From Azospirillum cavernae (GTDB lineage: Bacteria; Pseudomonadota; Alphaproteobacteria; Azospirillales; Azospirillaceae): 64,000 nt of DNA. Where the stretch lies: NCBI RefSeq assembly GCF_003590795.1, contig NZ_QYUL01000002.1, forward strand, positions 310,001-374,000, written 5' to 3'. A program made the translations under genes and the position numbers. The notes beneath the pieces were generated by a model. It was not told the DNA's origin and did no database searches. It worked only from the letters and a program-made list of their open reading frames with translations. Positions 1-8,572 of the stretch are shown piece by piece. Numbering within the stretch: position 1 is the stretch's first letter; each line of letters opens with the position of its first letter.

Positions 1-546
1 CGCCTCGCCTTGCGCAGCAAAAAGGGCGAGGCCAAATCGCCGCAAGCTCATTATGACTGCATGCCTTTGGCCGACATCAAGGCCCTGCCGGTTGGGCATC
101 TCGCCGACAAGCGCGGGTGTCTGCTGTGGCTGTGGGGGACATGGCCAATGCTGCCCCAAGCCATCGAGACGGGCTTGGCATGGGGGTTCCGCTATGTCAC
201 CGGATTCCCATGGGTCAAGCGGACGGTCAACGACAAGCTGGCGTTCGGGACGGGCTATGTGGTTCGGGTCTCGACCGAACATGTCACCTTGTGGGCCATT
301 GGCGACCCGCCTTATGGGCCGGGCTGCAAATCCGAACGCGGCATCCTGCTGGACGGCGGCGCGGCGCTGGACGCCAAGACGCGCGAGCACAGCCGTAAGC
401 CCGATGAGCAATACGCGATGGCGCGCCGCCTGATTCCCACGGGTCCGGCCTGCGAGCTGTTCGCCCGCCAATCCTGGCCGGGCTTCGACGTTTGGGGCAA
501 TCAGACGGACAAATTCCAGGCGGATGCCGGGGCGGGCGGGCTGTGA
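1..546 (+). CDS. MT-A70 family adenine-specific DNA methyltransferase (5' end outside window)
   Basis: The reading frame is already open at base 1, so the start and the catalytic DPPW motif lie left of the window. The visible part begins just after where DPPW normally sits (RSKKGEAKSPQAHYDCM), followed by the MT-A70 strand pattern LLWLWGTWPMLPQAIE, WGFRYVTGFPWVK and GYVVRVSTEHVTLWAIG. The family transfers a methyl group from S-adenosylmethionine to the N6 of adenine. Phages often carry such genes to mask their DNA from host restriction. It is the first gene of the visible prophage and is followed by the replication primase. The family call is solid. The methylation site cannot be read from sequence. 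Confidence 0.85.
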   Translation, partial: RLALRSKKGEAKSPQAHYDCMPLADIKALPVGHLADKRGCLLWLWGTWPMLPQAIETGLAWGFRYVTGFPWVKRTVNDKLAFGTGYVVRVSTEHVTLWAIGDPPYGPGCKSERGILLDGGAALDAKTREHSRKPDEQYAMARRLIPTGPACELFARQSWPGFDVWGNQTDKFQADAGAGGL

Positions 547-615
547 CCGTTCCGCGCCCTCCCGCGCCTCCCCCCCGCCCCCTCAAGATTGGCCCGCGCG
601 AAAGAGGGGTGGGCT

Positions 616-2244
616 ATGCCCGATGACGCACGGGGCATTCCCGAGGCGCTAGACGACCTGCGCGCCCAGATCGACGGGGCCGTCGCCGTCGATCTGGGCG
701 CGGGCGGCGGCGTCCTGCCGCCCGACGACGACGAAGATGGCGCGCCGCCGCCGGATCGCGAGCTTGCGGCCTTCGATCAATCCGACAAGGGCAACGGCGA
801 GCGGCTGATTCAGCGTTCCGGCGACAAGCTCGTCTTCGTCGACCAAAACGGTTGGGCGGTGTGGGACGGCAAGCGCTTCGCCTATGAGTTGGGCGAGGGG
901 GCCGCGACGAAGCTGTGCCACCGCATGGTCGAAAAGCTGCGCGACGAAGTGATGGCCCTGCGCGATCTTGGCCCGCCGCCCGCGCCGCCAACCGAGTTGG
1001 ACGAGCCGGACCCGATGATCCAGGGCAAAATGCGGCTGGAGCGGATCAAGGCGTGGGAACGCGGCCTGAAAGCGTTTGAGGCGTTTGCGGTCAAGTCCGG
1101 CAACACGCCGCAGGTCAAGGGGGCGTTGGCGCAGGCCGCGCCGTACCTGTCCAAGCCCGCGCGGGCGATGGACGCCAACCCCTGGCTGCTGACCGTGGAC
1201 AACGGCACGCTGGACCTGCGCCAGCAGCCCGAGACGCTGGACGGCATGCGGCTGGGCGGGTTCCGGCGCGCGAACCTGATAACCCGGCTGGCCGGGGCCG
1301 GGTTCAGCCCGCAGGCCGCCGCGCCGCAGTTCGAGCGTTTCATCAACCGGATTTTGCCCGACCCCGAGGTTCGGTTGTTCGTGCAAAAGTTGTTGGGCTA
1401 TTGCCTGACCGGGGACACGTCCGAACAAATATTTGTGATCTTCTATGGGACTGGCAAAAATGGCAAATCAAAGCTGGTTGATCTGATCCGAAAGATATTC
1501 GGAGACTATGCCGCGACCATTCCGGTTGGCGTTTTTCTTGACGGAAAGGAGAAGAAGGCGGACGGGCCGAAGCCGTCCATCGCCAAGCTGCCGGGCGTGC
1601 GGCTGGTGCTGATGAGCGAGCCGGACAAGGGCGAAGCGCTGTCGGAAGGGCTGGTCAAAGAGGTGACGGGCGGGGAGCCGATGGAGACCCGCAAACTGAA
1701 CCGCGACCCGTTCGAGTTCCGGCCAGAGTTCACGCCGATCATGGTGACGAACCACCGGCCCATAATCCGAGGGCAGGACGTTGGCATCTGGCGACGGGTT
1801 ATCCTCGTTCCATTTGAAGTGTTTATCACCCCGGAGGAGCGCGATCCGCACATTCTGGACAAGCTGCTGGAAGAGAAGGAGGGCGTCCTCAACTGGCTGC
1901 TGACCGGGCTGTGGTTGTGGCGCGAGGAAGGGCTTGACCCGCCCGCGAAGATCATGGCGGCGGTCGAAGAGTACAAGCGCGATCAAGACCCGCTGGGCGA
2001 TTTTCTGGAAGCGGAGGCGGCTGGCATCCAGGGCAAACGGGTGACGGCGACGGCGCTCTACGCCGCCTATGCCGTGTGGTGCGAAAGAAACGCGGTGGAA
2101 CCGCTCAAGCAAAACGGGTTCGGACGAAAGATGAAAGATCGTGGTTTCCGCACTGTCAAAAGTTGTGGTGTCAACGAGTATGTCGGGCTGTGCCTGCTCA
2201 CCACGCCCCAGACGGTCGCCGCGCCGCCGCCCGAGGCGTGGTGA
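616..2244 (+). CDS. P4-type phage/plasmid primase-helicase (D5 family, SF3 ATPase)
   Basis: This 542-residue protein carries the superfamily 3 helicase core: Walker A GTGKNGKSK near residues 278-286, Walker B LVLMSE near 331-336, and the motif C region PIMVTNH near 374 followed by GQDVGIWRRVILVPF. The C-terminal segment (LYAAYAVWCERN, FGRKMKDRGF) fits the primase C-terminal domain of P4/D5 proteins. These proteins open the replication origin and prime phage or plasmid DNA synthesis. The ATG at 616 is preferred to a TTG at 589 because it follows AGAGGGGTG at good spacing. The repeat field just downstream could be the origin it acts on. Confidence 0.88.
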   Translation: MPDDARGIPEALDDLRAQIDGAVAVDLGAGGGVLPPDDDEDGAPPPDRELAAFDQSDKGNGERLIQRSGDKLVFVDQNGWAVWDGKRFAYELGEGAATKLCHRMVEKLRDEVMALRDLGPPPAPPTELDEPDPMIQGKMRLERIKAWERGLKAFEAFAVKSGNTPQVKGALAQAAPYLSKPARAMDANPWLLTVDNGTLDLRQQPETLDGMRLGGFRRANLITRLAGAGFSPQAAAPQFERFINRILPDPEVRLFVQKLLGYCLTGDTSEQIFVIFYGTGKNGKSKLVDLIRKIFGDYAATIPVGVFLDGKEKKADGPKPSIAKLPGVRLVLMSEPDKGEALSEGLVKEVTGGEPMETRKLNRDPFEFRPEFTPIMVTNHRPIIRGQDVGIWRRVILVPFEVFITPEERDPHILDKLLEEKEGVLNWLLTGLWLWREEGLDPPAKIMAAVEEYKRDQDPLGDFLEAEAAGIQGKRVTATALYAAYAVWCERNAVEPLKQNGFGRKMKDRGFRTVKSCGVNEYVGLCLLTTPQTVAAPPPEAW

Positions 2245-2258
2245 GCGCGGTGACGGGC

Positions 2259-2539
2259 AGGGAGCAATTCCCCCGACAGGGATCAATCGCGGGCATGCCC
2301 CCCTTGGTGAAAGGCGCGGAAATGCTGGGTTTAGGGAGGATAGGGAGCGAAGGGAGCGATTTTCGGACATCACCCTCATGTGCGTGTGTGCGTGCGTGGG
2401 CGAGCGCGCGCGTATAGGCCACCGGCGAATATTGCTCCCTATCCTCCCTATCCTCCCTAAAATGAGGATTTCCAAGGGTTACAGAGAGGGAGCAATCCAA
2501 AAATCCAGGGATCAATCGGTATTTTCAGGGAGCAATCGG
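2259..2539. repeat. Iteron-like repeat field; candidate prophage replication origin or operator
   Basis: The non-coding stretch 2245-2541 is filled with variants of AGGGAGCAATC / AGGGATCAATCG. Copies start at 2259 and 2278 (19 bp apart) and at 2487, 2507 and 2527 (exactly 20 bp apart). Between them, three head-to-tail 9-bp AGGGAGnnn units start at 2333, 2342 and 2351. Three units in the opposite orientation (ATTGCTCCCT, ATCCTCCCT, ATCCTCCCT) occupy 2431-2458. Direct iterons plus an inverted pair beside a P4-type primase are what a replication origin looks like. An operator array for the next gene is the alternative, since the last copy ends 2 bases before its ATG. Confidence 0.6.
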
Positions 2540-2541
2540 GC

Positions 2542-3114
2542 ATGGGCGTCGTGGTGAACGTCACGGATGATGCAGGCGCGGCGGTCGTGACGGGCCGGTG
2601 GCGCGATCTGCCGGAGCGGGGCGACCCTGTCGTGCCTGGGTTGGCTGGTGGGCGCGGTTGGGTGGCGCTGATGTACGCGCGGGGCCGGATGGACGCGGCG
2701 CAGCTTGCGGCGGCGGTGGACATTGGGCGCGGGCTGATGGTGGACGCGGTCGCGGCCAGCGGCTTGCGCGCCGTCGATCCGGCCCGGCTGGTAGTGGACG
2801 GTGGGAACCGGACCAGCCCACCGGACTTTCCGTCGGGCGGTTGCGCGGCGGGTGGCGGGTCGCCGTCGTCGCGGCGGGTCGCGGAGTGGCGTCGGTCGCT
2901 GCGCGCGGATGAGAAGGCGGGCTTGCTGCGCGGTCGTCATCGGGCGCTGTGGTTGGACGTCGCCGTGGTGCGGGTGGTGATGGGCGAGGATGCCCCGACC
3001 AAGCTCGATGAGCGGTTGGGGTTGCGCAAGGATCGGGTTCGTGACGCGGTGTTGACAGCGTTGGCCGGGTATGCCGCAACTTTCCGTCTTGCTGTGCCGA
3101 AAAAAACCACTTGA
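2542..3114 (+). CDS. Phage protein of unknown function with a possible C-terminal helix-turn-helix
   Basis: The protein has 190 residues and no family I can name firmly. Residues 1-75 are Gly/Val-rich. A Gly/Ser/Pro-rich linker lies around 95-110. The last 70 residues are helical: RRSLRADEKAGLLRGRHRALWLDVAVV, then LDERLGLRKDRVRDAVLTAL, which has the spacing of a helix-turn-helix and distantly resembles the C-terminus of the alphaproteobacterial DUF6456 proteins. It sits between the repeat field and the late genes, where lambdoid phages keep their late-gene activator. A role as late regulator is therefore an inference from position. The upstream repeats could be its operator. Confidence 0.5.
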   Translation: MGVVVNVTDDAGAAVVTGRWRDLPERGDPVVPGLAGGRGWVALMYARGRMDAAQLAAAVDIGRGLMVDAVAASGLRAVDPARLVVDGGNRTSPPDFPSGGCAAGGGSPSSRRVAEWRRSLRADEKAGLLRGRHRALWLDVAVVRVVMGEDAPTKLDERLGLRKDRVRDAVLTALAGYAATFRLAVPKKTT

Positions 3115-3159
3115 CGGACGCGGGGGTGTTTGTGCCAGTGTTTCACGTAGATTGCCATA

Positions 3160-3196
3160 GTGCGCCCGGCCAGAGTGTTCCTCTCGCCGGGCGCAC
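3160..3196. repeat. Perfect 11-bp inverted repeat at the early/late boundary
   Basis: GTGCGCCCGGC (3160-3170) pairs exactly with GCCGGGCGCAC (3186-3196) around a 15-base loop. It lies in the 173-base gap between the early unknown gene and the first late gene. No run of T follows on the plus strand, so it is not a textbook terminator. It could be a leader hairpin, an antitermination site or a dyad operator. Confidence 0.55.
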
Positions 3197-3287
3197 GGCG
3201 TTTCAGCCCCATGCAAGACACTCACATCCCCCTTTCCGCCGCGCGCGGCGCGCTCATTTGGCCGATGGCCAGAGGGGTGGTCTGTCC

Positions 3288-4043
3288 ATGATTAAGATCG
3301 ACGTCAAGAATGGCGAAGTGGCCATCCGTCTGGTTGGCGGCGTGTCGCAGCAGTCGCGCCGCATCATGGCCACAGCGCTGACCGAAACCGCCTGGATCGC
3401 GCAACGCACGCTCCGCGACGACATGAAGCGCGTGTTCGACCGTCCGACGCGGTACGCGCTGAATTCGCTGAGCGTGTTGAAGGCCAGAAGCTCCACGCTG
3501 ACCGCCAAGGTCTATTTTCGCGACGCTTGGGACAAAGGCGTTCCTGCGGCGAAATTCATGGGGCCAGAGGTTTTCGGCGGTCAACGCTCGCACAAGCGTG
3601 GTGAAAATCAGCTCATTCGCGCGGGGAAGATGCCAGCGGGGCGCTTTATTCACCCTGGCAAAGAGGCTGACATGGATGAGCATGGCAACATGGATACCGG
3701 CCAGATCATCAAGATTATCTCGGCTCTAAAAGCCTTTGGCGAAGTCGGCTATCTGGCAAACCGGAATAAAAAGAACCGTAGCCAGGGCAAGCGGAAAGAT
3801 GAGTTGTACTTCGCCATCGGCGGGGCTGGCGCGCACCTGCGCCCCGGCGTCTATCGGCGAACGGGTGGGCCGGGCAAGAAAGGCGGAATGCCGCGCGGGA
3901 TCGAACCCGTGATGGCCTTCGTTCGCGCGCCAACCTATGCGCCGCGCTTGCCGATGGCCGCGACGGTCGAAGGCGTGGTCGTCCGCGAGTTCCCCGACCA
4001 GTTCCGGCGCGCCCTGGAACGGGCCGCCGCCCGTGGCCGCTGA
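3288..4043 (+). CDS. Conserved phage structural protein, tail-completion-like (minor tail Z-like)
   Basis: This 251-residue protein resembles a family found in many lambda-like and podovirus prophages. The typical pattern is here: an N-terminal helix with TALTETAWIAQRTLRDDM, then VFDRPTRYALNSL, an AKVYFRD strand, and C-terminal aromatic and basic segments (GVYRRTG, PVMAFVRAP). Such proteins are usually listed as putative minor tail or tail-completion proteins (lambda gpZ-like), but the role is not proven. The ATG at 3288 is chosen because it follows AGAGGGG and begins the conserved part; the frame is open upstream to 3111. Its place before the terminase is unusual, since lambda Z lies after the capsid genes. 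Confidence 0.55.
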   Translation: MIKIDVKNGEVAIRLVGGVSQQSRRIMATALTETAWIAQRTLRDDMKRVFDRPTRYALNSLSVLKARSSTLTAKVYFRDAWDKGVPAAKFMGPEVFGGQRSHKRGENQLIRAGKMPAGRFIHPGKEADMDEHGNMDTGQIIKIISALKAFGEVGYLANRNKKNRSQGKRKDELYFAIGGAGAHLRPGVYRRTGGPGKKGGMPRGIEPVMAFVRAPTYAPRLPMAATVEGVVVREFPDQFRRALERAAARGR

Positions 4044-4182
4044 CCGGACCATGAAAATCAACGGGTCCCTCCCGGCGCTTCCCCCACTGCGGGAAGTTCG
4101 CGCCGTGGGGGTTTGCCAGAGAAACAGCGATTTCAAAGCCTTAAATTCACTTAACTGGCTTTAAAGTCCACACCGCACACCG

Positions 4183-4797
4183 ATGAACCTCAGCAAATCC
4201 GAGTTCGCGCGCCATCGCGGCGTGTCGCCTGCCGCCGTGTCGCAATGGATCAGCAATGGCCGTCTGTCTGGATCGGCGCTGATCGGCGCTGGGCGGACAG
4301 CGAAGATCAACGTGGAAGAGGCTGACCGTCAACTCGGCGTCACGCTGGACTTGGGCCAGCAGATGGCGCAACAGGCGCTGCGTCCGTCGCCCCCTTCGCC
4401 GCCGTCTTTTCGCTCGCCTGAAGACGATCACGCCGCCCGCTATCAGAAGGCGCGGGCGGACAGCGCCGAAATCGACGCGGAGCGCGCGCGACGCCGCGAT
4501 CAGGCGGAGCGTGGGCTGTATCTGGAGACCGACGCCGCCCGCGCGGCTTGGGCGAAGGAGCTGGGCGGCCTGTTGACCGCCATGGACCAGTGGATTTCCG
4601 ATCTGGCCCCTGCCCTTGCGGCGACGCCGAGCCGTGATCCGAAGGAACTCGCCGTTCTGCTGCGCCAGCGGTGGCGAGAGTTCCGCCAGCAACAGGCCGA
4701 TCAGGCCCGCGCCACCCGCGACGCGGTTCCGGCGCTGACGGTGGAGACCGCCACCACCAACGCCGCCGCCGTCGGCGCCGAAGCGGAGGACGCTTGA
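4183..4797 (+). CDS. Phage terminase small subunit (Nu1/gp1-like)
   Basis: The protein has 204 residues, close to lambda Nu1 (about 180). The first 50 residues form a winged helix-turn-helix (SEFARHRGVSPAAVSQWI, then a wing and KINVEEADRQLG) that recognises the packaging site. A Pro-rich linker around 68-80 leads to a long charged helix (RYQKARADSAEIDAERARRRD) for oligomerisation and contact with the large subunit. Its stop codon overlaps the start of the large terminase gene (TGATG), indicating translational coupling. The 139 bases upstream hold a GC-rich hairpin-forming stretch and possibly the cos site, but I cannot locate that. Confidence 0.85.
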   Translation: MNLSKSEFARHRGVSPAAVSQWISNGRLSGSALIGAGRTAKINVEEADRQLGVTLDLGQQMAQQALRPSPPSPPSFRSPEDDHAARYQKARADSAEIDAERARRRDQAERGLYLETDAARAAWAKELGGLLTAMDQWISDLAPALAATPSRDPKELAVLLRQRWREFRQQQADQARATRDAVPALTVETATTNAAAVGAEAEDA

Positions 4798-6752
4798 TGC
4801 CGTTGGACGGCGATTTCCTAGCAAATCCGGCCCGTGTCGTCGCCGACGTCATGGCCGATCTGCTGCAACCACCCCCGCCGGTGGATTTCAACGTCTGGGC
4901 CACCATGAATCTGGTGTTCGGGCAGGAAAGCCCGTTTCCGGGGCCGTACAAAGACCAGCGGTTCCCCTTCTTCCGTCGCGTTCTGGAAGTCTTGGGGCCG
5001 GATCACCCGGCGCGCGTCGTCCTCATGATGAAATCGGCGCAGTTGGGCGGCACCGTGCTGGCGCAAATCTTCCTGGGCGGGGCGCTGGACCTCGACCCCG
5101 GCCCGTTCATGTACATCCACCCCAGCGAGGGCAACGCCACACGCTGGGCGCGGACAAAATGGCGGCCCATGCTGCGCAACACGGCGGTTCTGACCAGTTT
5201 GTTCGGCGCGGCCAGCACGCGCGAGGGTGGAAACAGCACGCTGTATCAAGAACGGCGCGACGGTCGCGGATTCCTTCAGATCAGCGGCGCGAATTCCGAA
5301 GCGTCGCTGTCGATGATTTCCGTTCCGCGTCAAGTTCAGGACGATCTGTCGAAATGGGAGATGAACAACGCGGGCGATCCCGAAACCCAAGCGGACAGCC
5401 GGTCAAAGGCGTTCGAGTGGGCGAAGATCTTCAAGATCAGCACGCCGCTGATTGAGGACAATTGCCGCATCACGCGGGCGTTCGAGAAATCGACGCAAGA
5501 ACATTACCATGTGCCGTGTCCCGATTGCGGTTTCCTGCATCGTCTGGAATGGGAAAACCTGCTCGCCAATCTGGACGAGGCCCATCCCGAAGACGCGCAT
5601 TTCACCTGCCCGGATTGCGGCGTGGAAATCCATCGCCACCAGTTGCCGGACATGCTGCTGGCGGGTCGTTGGGTGGCGGACAACCCCGGCGCGTCGATCA
5701 TCGGCTTTCATCTGTGGAGCGCCTATTCGCTGCTGGAAAGCTGGCAGCGGATCGCGGAAGCCTGGATCGCGGCGAAAGGCGATCCGGCCAAGGAACAGGC
5801 GTTTGAGAACGACACGCTGGGCCGGGCCTATCGGGCGGCGGGGGAAAGCCCGCCGTGGGAGGGCTTGCGCGACCGCGCGGAAGCGGGCGAGCGCCGCCGT
5901 GGAATCATCCCGCGCGGGGCGCTGCTGCTGGTCTATGGCATGGATTGCCAAGACGACCGCGTCGAATGGCAATTCGTTGGTTTCGGGCGCGACCTTCGGC
6001 GCTGGACCATCGACTATGGAACCGTGGAGCATCACATTTCCACGCCCCAAGCGCTGGACGGTCTGGACGCGCTGATGAAGCGCTCGTGGCCCGACATGTT
6101 CGGCAACAAGCGCGAGGCGGCCTTGGCCGCCATCGACGGCAACGCCTGGACCAACGAGGTGTTTGATTGGGTCAAACGCTGGCCGACCAACCGCGTCATC
6201 ATGGTGCGCGGCGTCCACCCCGACACCGCGCCGCCGCTCGCCTTGGTGCGCAAGGAACGGGGCCGGGACGGCAAGCTCAAACGCTATCAGAAGCGCTTTT
6301 TCAACGTCGGCGTTTCCGGCCTGAAGTTGGGTTTCTACAAGAACTTGACCAAGCTGGACCCGTTGGAACGCGGCTATGTCGATTTTCCGGCGGGACTGGG
6401 CGAGGAGTTCTTCCGTCAAGTGACCGCCGAACGGCGCGTCCCGGTGAACCGTCGCGGTTTCACCGTCTGGCGTTGGGTGAAAGCGCGCGATCAGGCCAAC
6501 GAGGGGTTGGACACGGCGATCTACGCCGAGGCGGGCGCCATCAAGTTGGGCTGGCGGACCAAAAGCGACGCGGATTGGGACCGGCTGGAGGCTGAACTGG
6601 AAACGCCGCCCACCGTCGGCCAGCTCGACCTTGAGGATCTGATGACCGGGTTCGCGCCGTCCCCTGCGGTCAAGAGCGACGCCGCGCCTCAAGCGACAAC
6701 CTCCGACAAGCCGCCGGAGCGGCCCCTGTCCCTTGCGTCACGTCTTGCCTGA
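4797..6752 (+). CDS. Phage terminase large subunit (GpA family)
   Basis: This 651-residue protein is the ATPase-nuclease motor that fills proheads, matching lambda gpA (about 640 residues). The N-terminal ATPase half has the GpA-type phosphate-binding segment MMKSAQLGGTVLAQIF. Two CPDCG pairs (residues near 240 and 270) form a zinc-binding insert typical of GpA. The nuclease domain begins around LLVYGMDCQDDRVEWQFVGF, whose acidic residues would bind metal. The C-terminus is Pro/Ala-rich. It starts on the stop codon of the small subunit. A start further upstream in the same frame would overlap the small subunit and has no ribosome site. Confidence 0.95.
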   Translation: MPLDGDFLANPARVVADVMADLLQPPPPVDFNVWATMNLVFGQESPFPGPYKDQRFPFFRRVLEVLGPDHPARVVLMMKSAQLGGTVLAQIFLGGALDLDPGPFMYIHPSEGNATRWARTKWRPMLRNTAVLTSLFGAASTREGGNSTLYQERRDGRGFLQISGANSEASLSMISVPRQVQDDLSKWEMNNAGDPETQADSRSKAFEWAKIFKISTPLIEDNCRITRAFEKSTQEHYHVPCPDCGFLHRLEWENLLANLDEAHPEDAHFTCPDCGVEIHRHQLPDMLLAGRWVADNPGASIIGFHLWSAYSLLESWQRIAEAWIAAKGDPAKEQAFENDTLGRAYRAAGESPPWEGLRDRAEAGERRRGIIPRGALLLVYGMDCQDDRVEWQFVGFGRDLRRWTIDYGTVEHHISTPQALDGLDALMKRSWPDMFGNKREAALAAIDGNAWTNEVFDWVKRWPTNRVIMVRGVHPDTAPPLALVRKERGRDGKLKRYQKRFFNVGVSGLKLGFYKNLTKLDPLERGYVDFPAGLGEEFFRQVTAERRVPVNRRGFTVWRWVKARDQANEGLDTAIYAEAGAIKLGWRTKSDADWDRLEAELETPPTVGQLDLEDLMTGFAPSPAVKSDAAPQATTSDKPPERPLSLASRLA

Positions 6753-6764
6753 ACGGTGGTTTTG

Positions 6765-6983
6765 ATGATCGATCCCCAAATCCTCCGCGTTCGCCTGTCC
6801 AAGCTGGAAGCGGCCAAAGACGAGCTTTTGACCGGAAAGGCTGTGGTGTCCATCACCGACGGCGGGAAGGCGATGACCTTTAGTCGGGCGAAGCTGTCCG
6901 ATCTGAACGCTGAAATCATGGGCTTGAAGTCGGCTTTGGGTTTGGCACGTCGCCGCGCCATCGGCGTGAGTTTCGGGCGATGA
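6765..6983 (+). CDS. Head-tail joining protein (lambda gpW family)
   Basis: The protein is 72 residues long, almost the size of lambda gpW (68). It shows two helices (RVRLSKLEAAKDELLTG and LSDLNAEIMGLKSAL) around a short beta hairpin (AVVSITDGGKAMTFS), the gpW fold. GpW stabilises the packaged head and forms part of the connector to which the tail binds. Its position between the large terminase and portal genes is the same as in lambda. The ATG at 6765 is chosen over a GTG at 6756. The last codon overlaps the portal start (ATGA). Confidence 0.85.
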   Translation: MIDPQILRVRLSKLEAAKDELLTGKAVVSITDGGKAMTFSRAKLSDLNAEIMGLKSALGLARRRAIGVSFGR

Positions 6984-8560
6984 TCGTCAACAGCGACGGG
7001 ACGCCCATGCGCGCGCAGGCGTCGGCCCCGACCGCCTATCAGGCGTCGGACCCGATGAGTCACGAGCTGGCGGGGTGGCATCCGGTCCTGGGGTCGGCGG
7101 ACGCCGATCTTCTGCCGGAGCGCGCGGACATCGTCGCGCGCATCCGCGATTTGGCGCGCAACAACGGGTGGGCGTCCGGCGTGGTGCGGCGTGAAATCGA
7201 CACCGTCATCGGGTCCGGCCTGCGCCTGTCCTGCAAACCCGATTACCGGGCGTTGGGCTTGTCGGCGGAGTGGGCGGCGGAATGGGCCGATCAGGTCGAA
7301 GGCCAGTTCCGACTTTGGGCGGACGATCCGGGCCGCTGGTGCGACGCCACCCGTCATTACACCTTGGGTGGTCTGTTCGGTCTGGCCTATCGCCATTACG
7401 TGATCGACGGCGATGCGGTGGTGATCCTGCAATGGCGTCCGCACGCCGGACCCTACGCCACCACCATCCGCGTCGTGGACCCTGACCGTTTGTCCAACCC
7501 GCAAAATGTGATGGACACCGACACGTTGCGCGGCGGGGTCGAGTTTGATTCCTGGGGCGCGGCGGTCGCCTACCACATTCGCAAGCGGCACCCCAACGAC
7601 TGGCCCAACGCCGGGCGGGACGCCTATGTCTGGGAGCGGGTGCCGCGCGAAACCCCCTGGGGCCGCCCGATCACCGTTCATTTCTTCGACAAGGAGCGTG
7701 ACGAACAGTCACGCGGGGTCGGTCGTCTGACGCCGGTGCTGGAGCGGTTGAAGATGCTGGACCGCTACGACAAGGTGGAGCTTCAGGCGGCGGTGCTGAA
7801 CGCCATCCTGGCGGCCTTCATTGAAAGCCCGTTCGACCACGACCTGATCGCCGACGCGTTGGAAGACGGCAAGCTGTCCGGCTATCAGGATCTCCGCAAA
7901 GCGTTCCATGAGAACCGCAACATCAGCATGGGCGGTGTTCGTCTTCCCACCCTGTTCCCTGGTGAGAAGATCGGTTTTCACACCGCGACCCGACCGAACC
8001 AAGCCTATGCCTCGTTCGAAGCGCAAGCCCTGCGCAACATCGCGGCGGGCACCGGCTCGTCCTACGAACAGATATCAACCGATTGGTCGCAAACAAACTA
8101 CAGTTCCGCCCGCGCTGCGTTGCTTGAGACGTGGAAGACGATGATTAGCCGACGCAAGGCATTCGCAGGCGGCCTCTGTTCGCTGATCTACGTGACGTGG
8201 TTGGAAGAGGCCATCGACGCGGGCAAGGTGGTGCTTCCTGTCGGCGCGCCCGATTTTTACGCCGCGCGCGCGGCCTACGCCCGATGCGATTGGATCGGCC
8301 CGCCGCGCGGTTGGGTGGACCCGGTCAAGGAACGCCAAGGCGCGTTGCTGGGCGTCGCCGGTGGGCTGTCCACCCTGGACGATGAATCCGCCGAGCAGGG
8401 CAAGGATTATCAGGAAACCTTGGCGCAGCTCCGAATCGAAATCAGCGAAATGCCGCCGGGCGTGCTGCATCCGGCGCAGGCGGATTTCGCCAAGCTGATG
8501 GCGGGTGCCGCCGCCAGTCTGGGCGCGGATGAATCCCGCCAGAGCCAGCCGCAGCCGTAA
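6980..8560 (+). CDS. Phage portal protein, lambda family (gpB)
   Basis: At 526 residues it matches lambda gpB (533). Recognisable features are the N-terminal ARIRDLARNNGWASGVVRREIDTVIGSGL, the central segment DPDRLSNPQN with ERDEQSRGVG, and GTGSSYEQISTDWSQTNYSSARAALLE, a hallmark of this portal family. Twelve copies form the ring through which DNA enters and leaves the head. It overlaps gpW by four bases and is 12 bases ahead of the protease gene. The Glu/Ser-rich C-terminus may be the part trimmed by the protease, as in lambda; that is inference. Confidence 0.95.
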   Translation: MIVNSDGTPMRAQASAPTAYQASDPMSHELAGWHPVLGSADADLLPERADIVARIRDLARNNGWASGVVRREIDTVIGSGLRLSCKPDYRALGLSAEWAAEWADQVEGQFRLWADDPGRWCDATRHYTLGGLFGLAYRHYVIDGDAVVILQWRPHAGPYATTIRVVDPDRLSNPQNVMDTDTLRGGVEFDSWGAAVAYHIRKRHPNDWPNAGRDAYVWERVPRETPWGRPITVHFFDKERDEQSRGVGRLTPVLERLKMLDRYDKVELQAAVLNAILAAFIESPFDHDLIADALEDGKLSGYQDLRKAFHENRNISMGGVRLPTLFPGEKIGFHTATRPNQAYASFEAQALRNIAAGTGSSYEQISTDWSQTNYSSARAALLETWKTMISRRKAFAGGLCSLIYVTWLEEAIDAGKVVLPVGAPDFYAARAAYARCDWIGPPRGWVDPVKERQGALLGVAGGLSTLDDESAEQGKDYQETLAQLRIEISEMPPGVLHPAQADFAKLMAGAAASLGADESRQSQPQP

Positions 8561-8572
8561 AGGACGGACGAC

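Noticed and set aside
3111..3150. TTGACG at 3111 as a sigma-70 promoter for the late genes
   Set aside because: No acceptable -10 hexamer lies 16-18 bases downstream.
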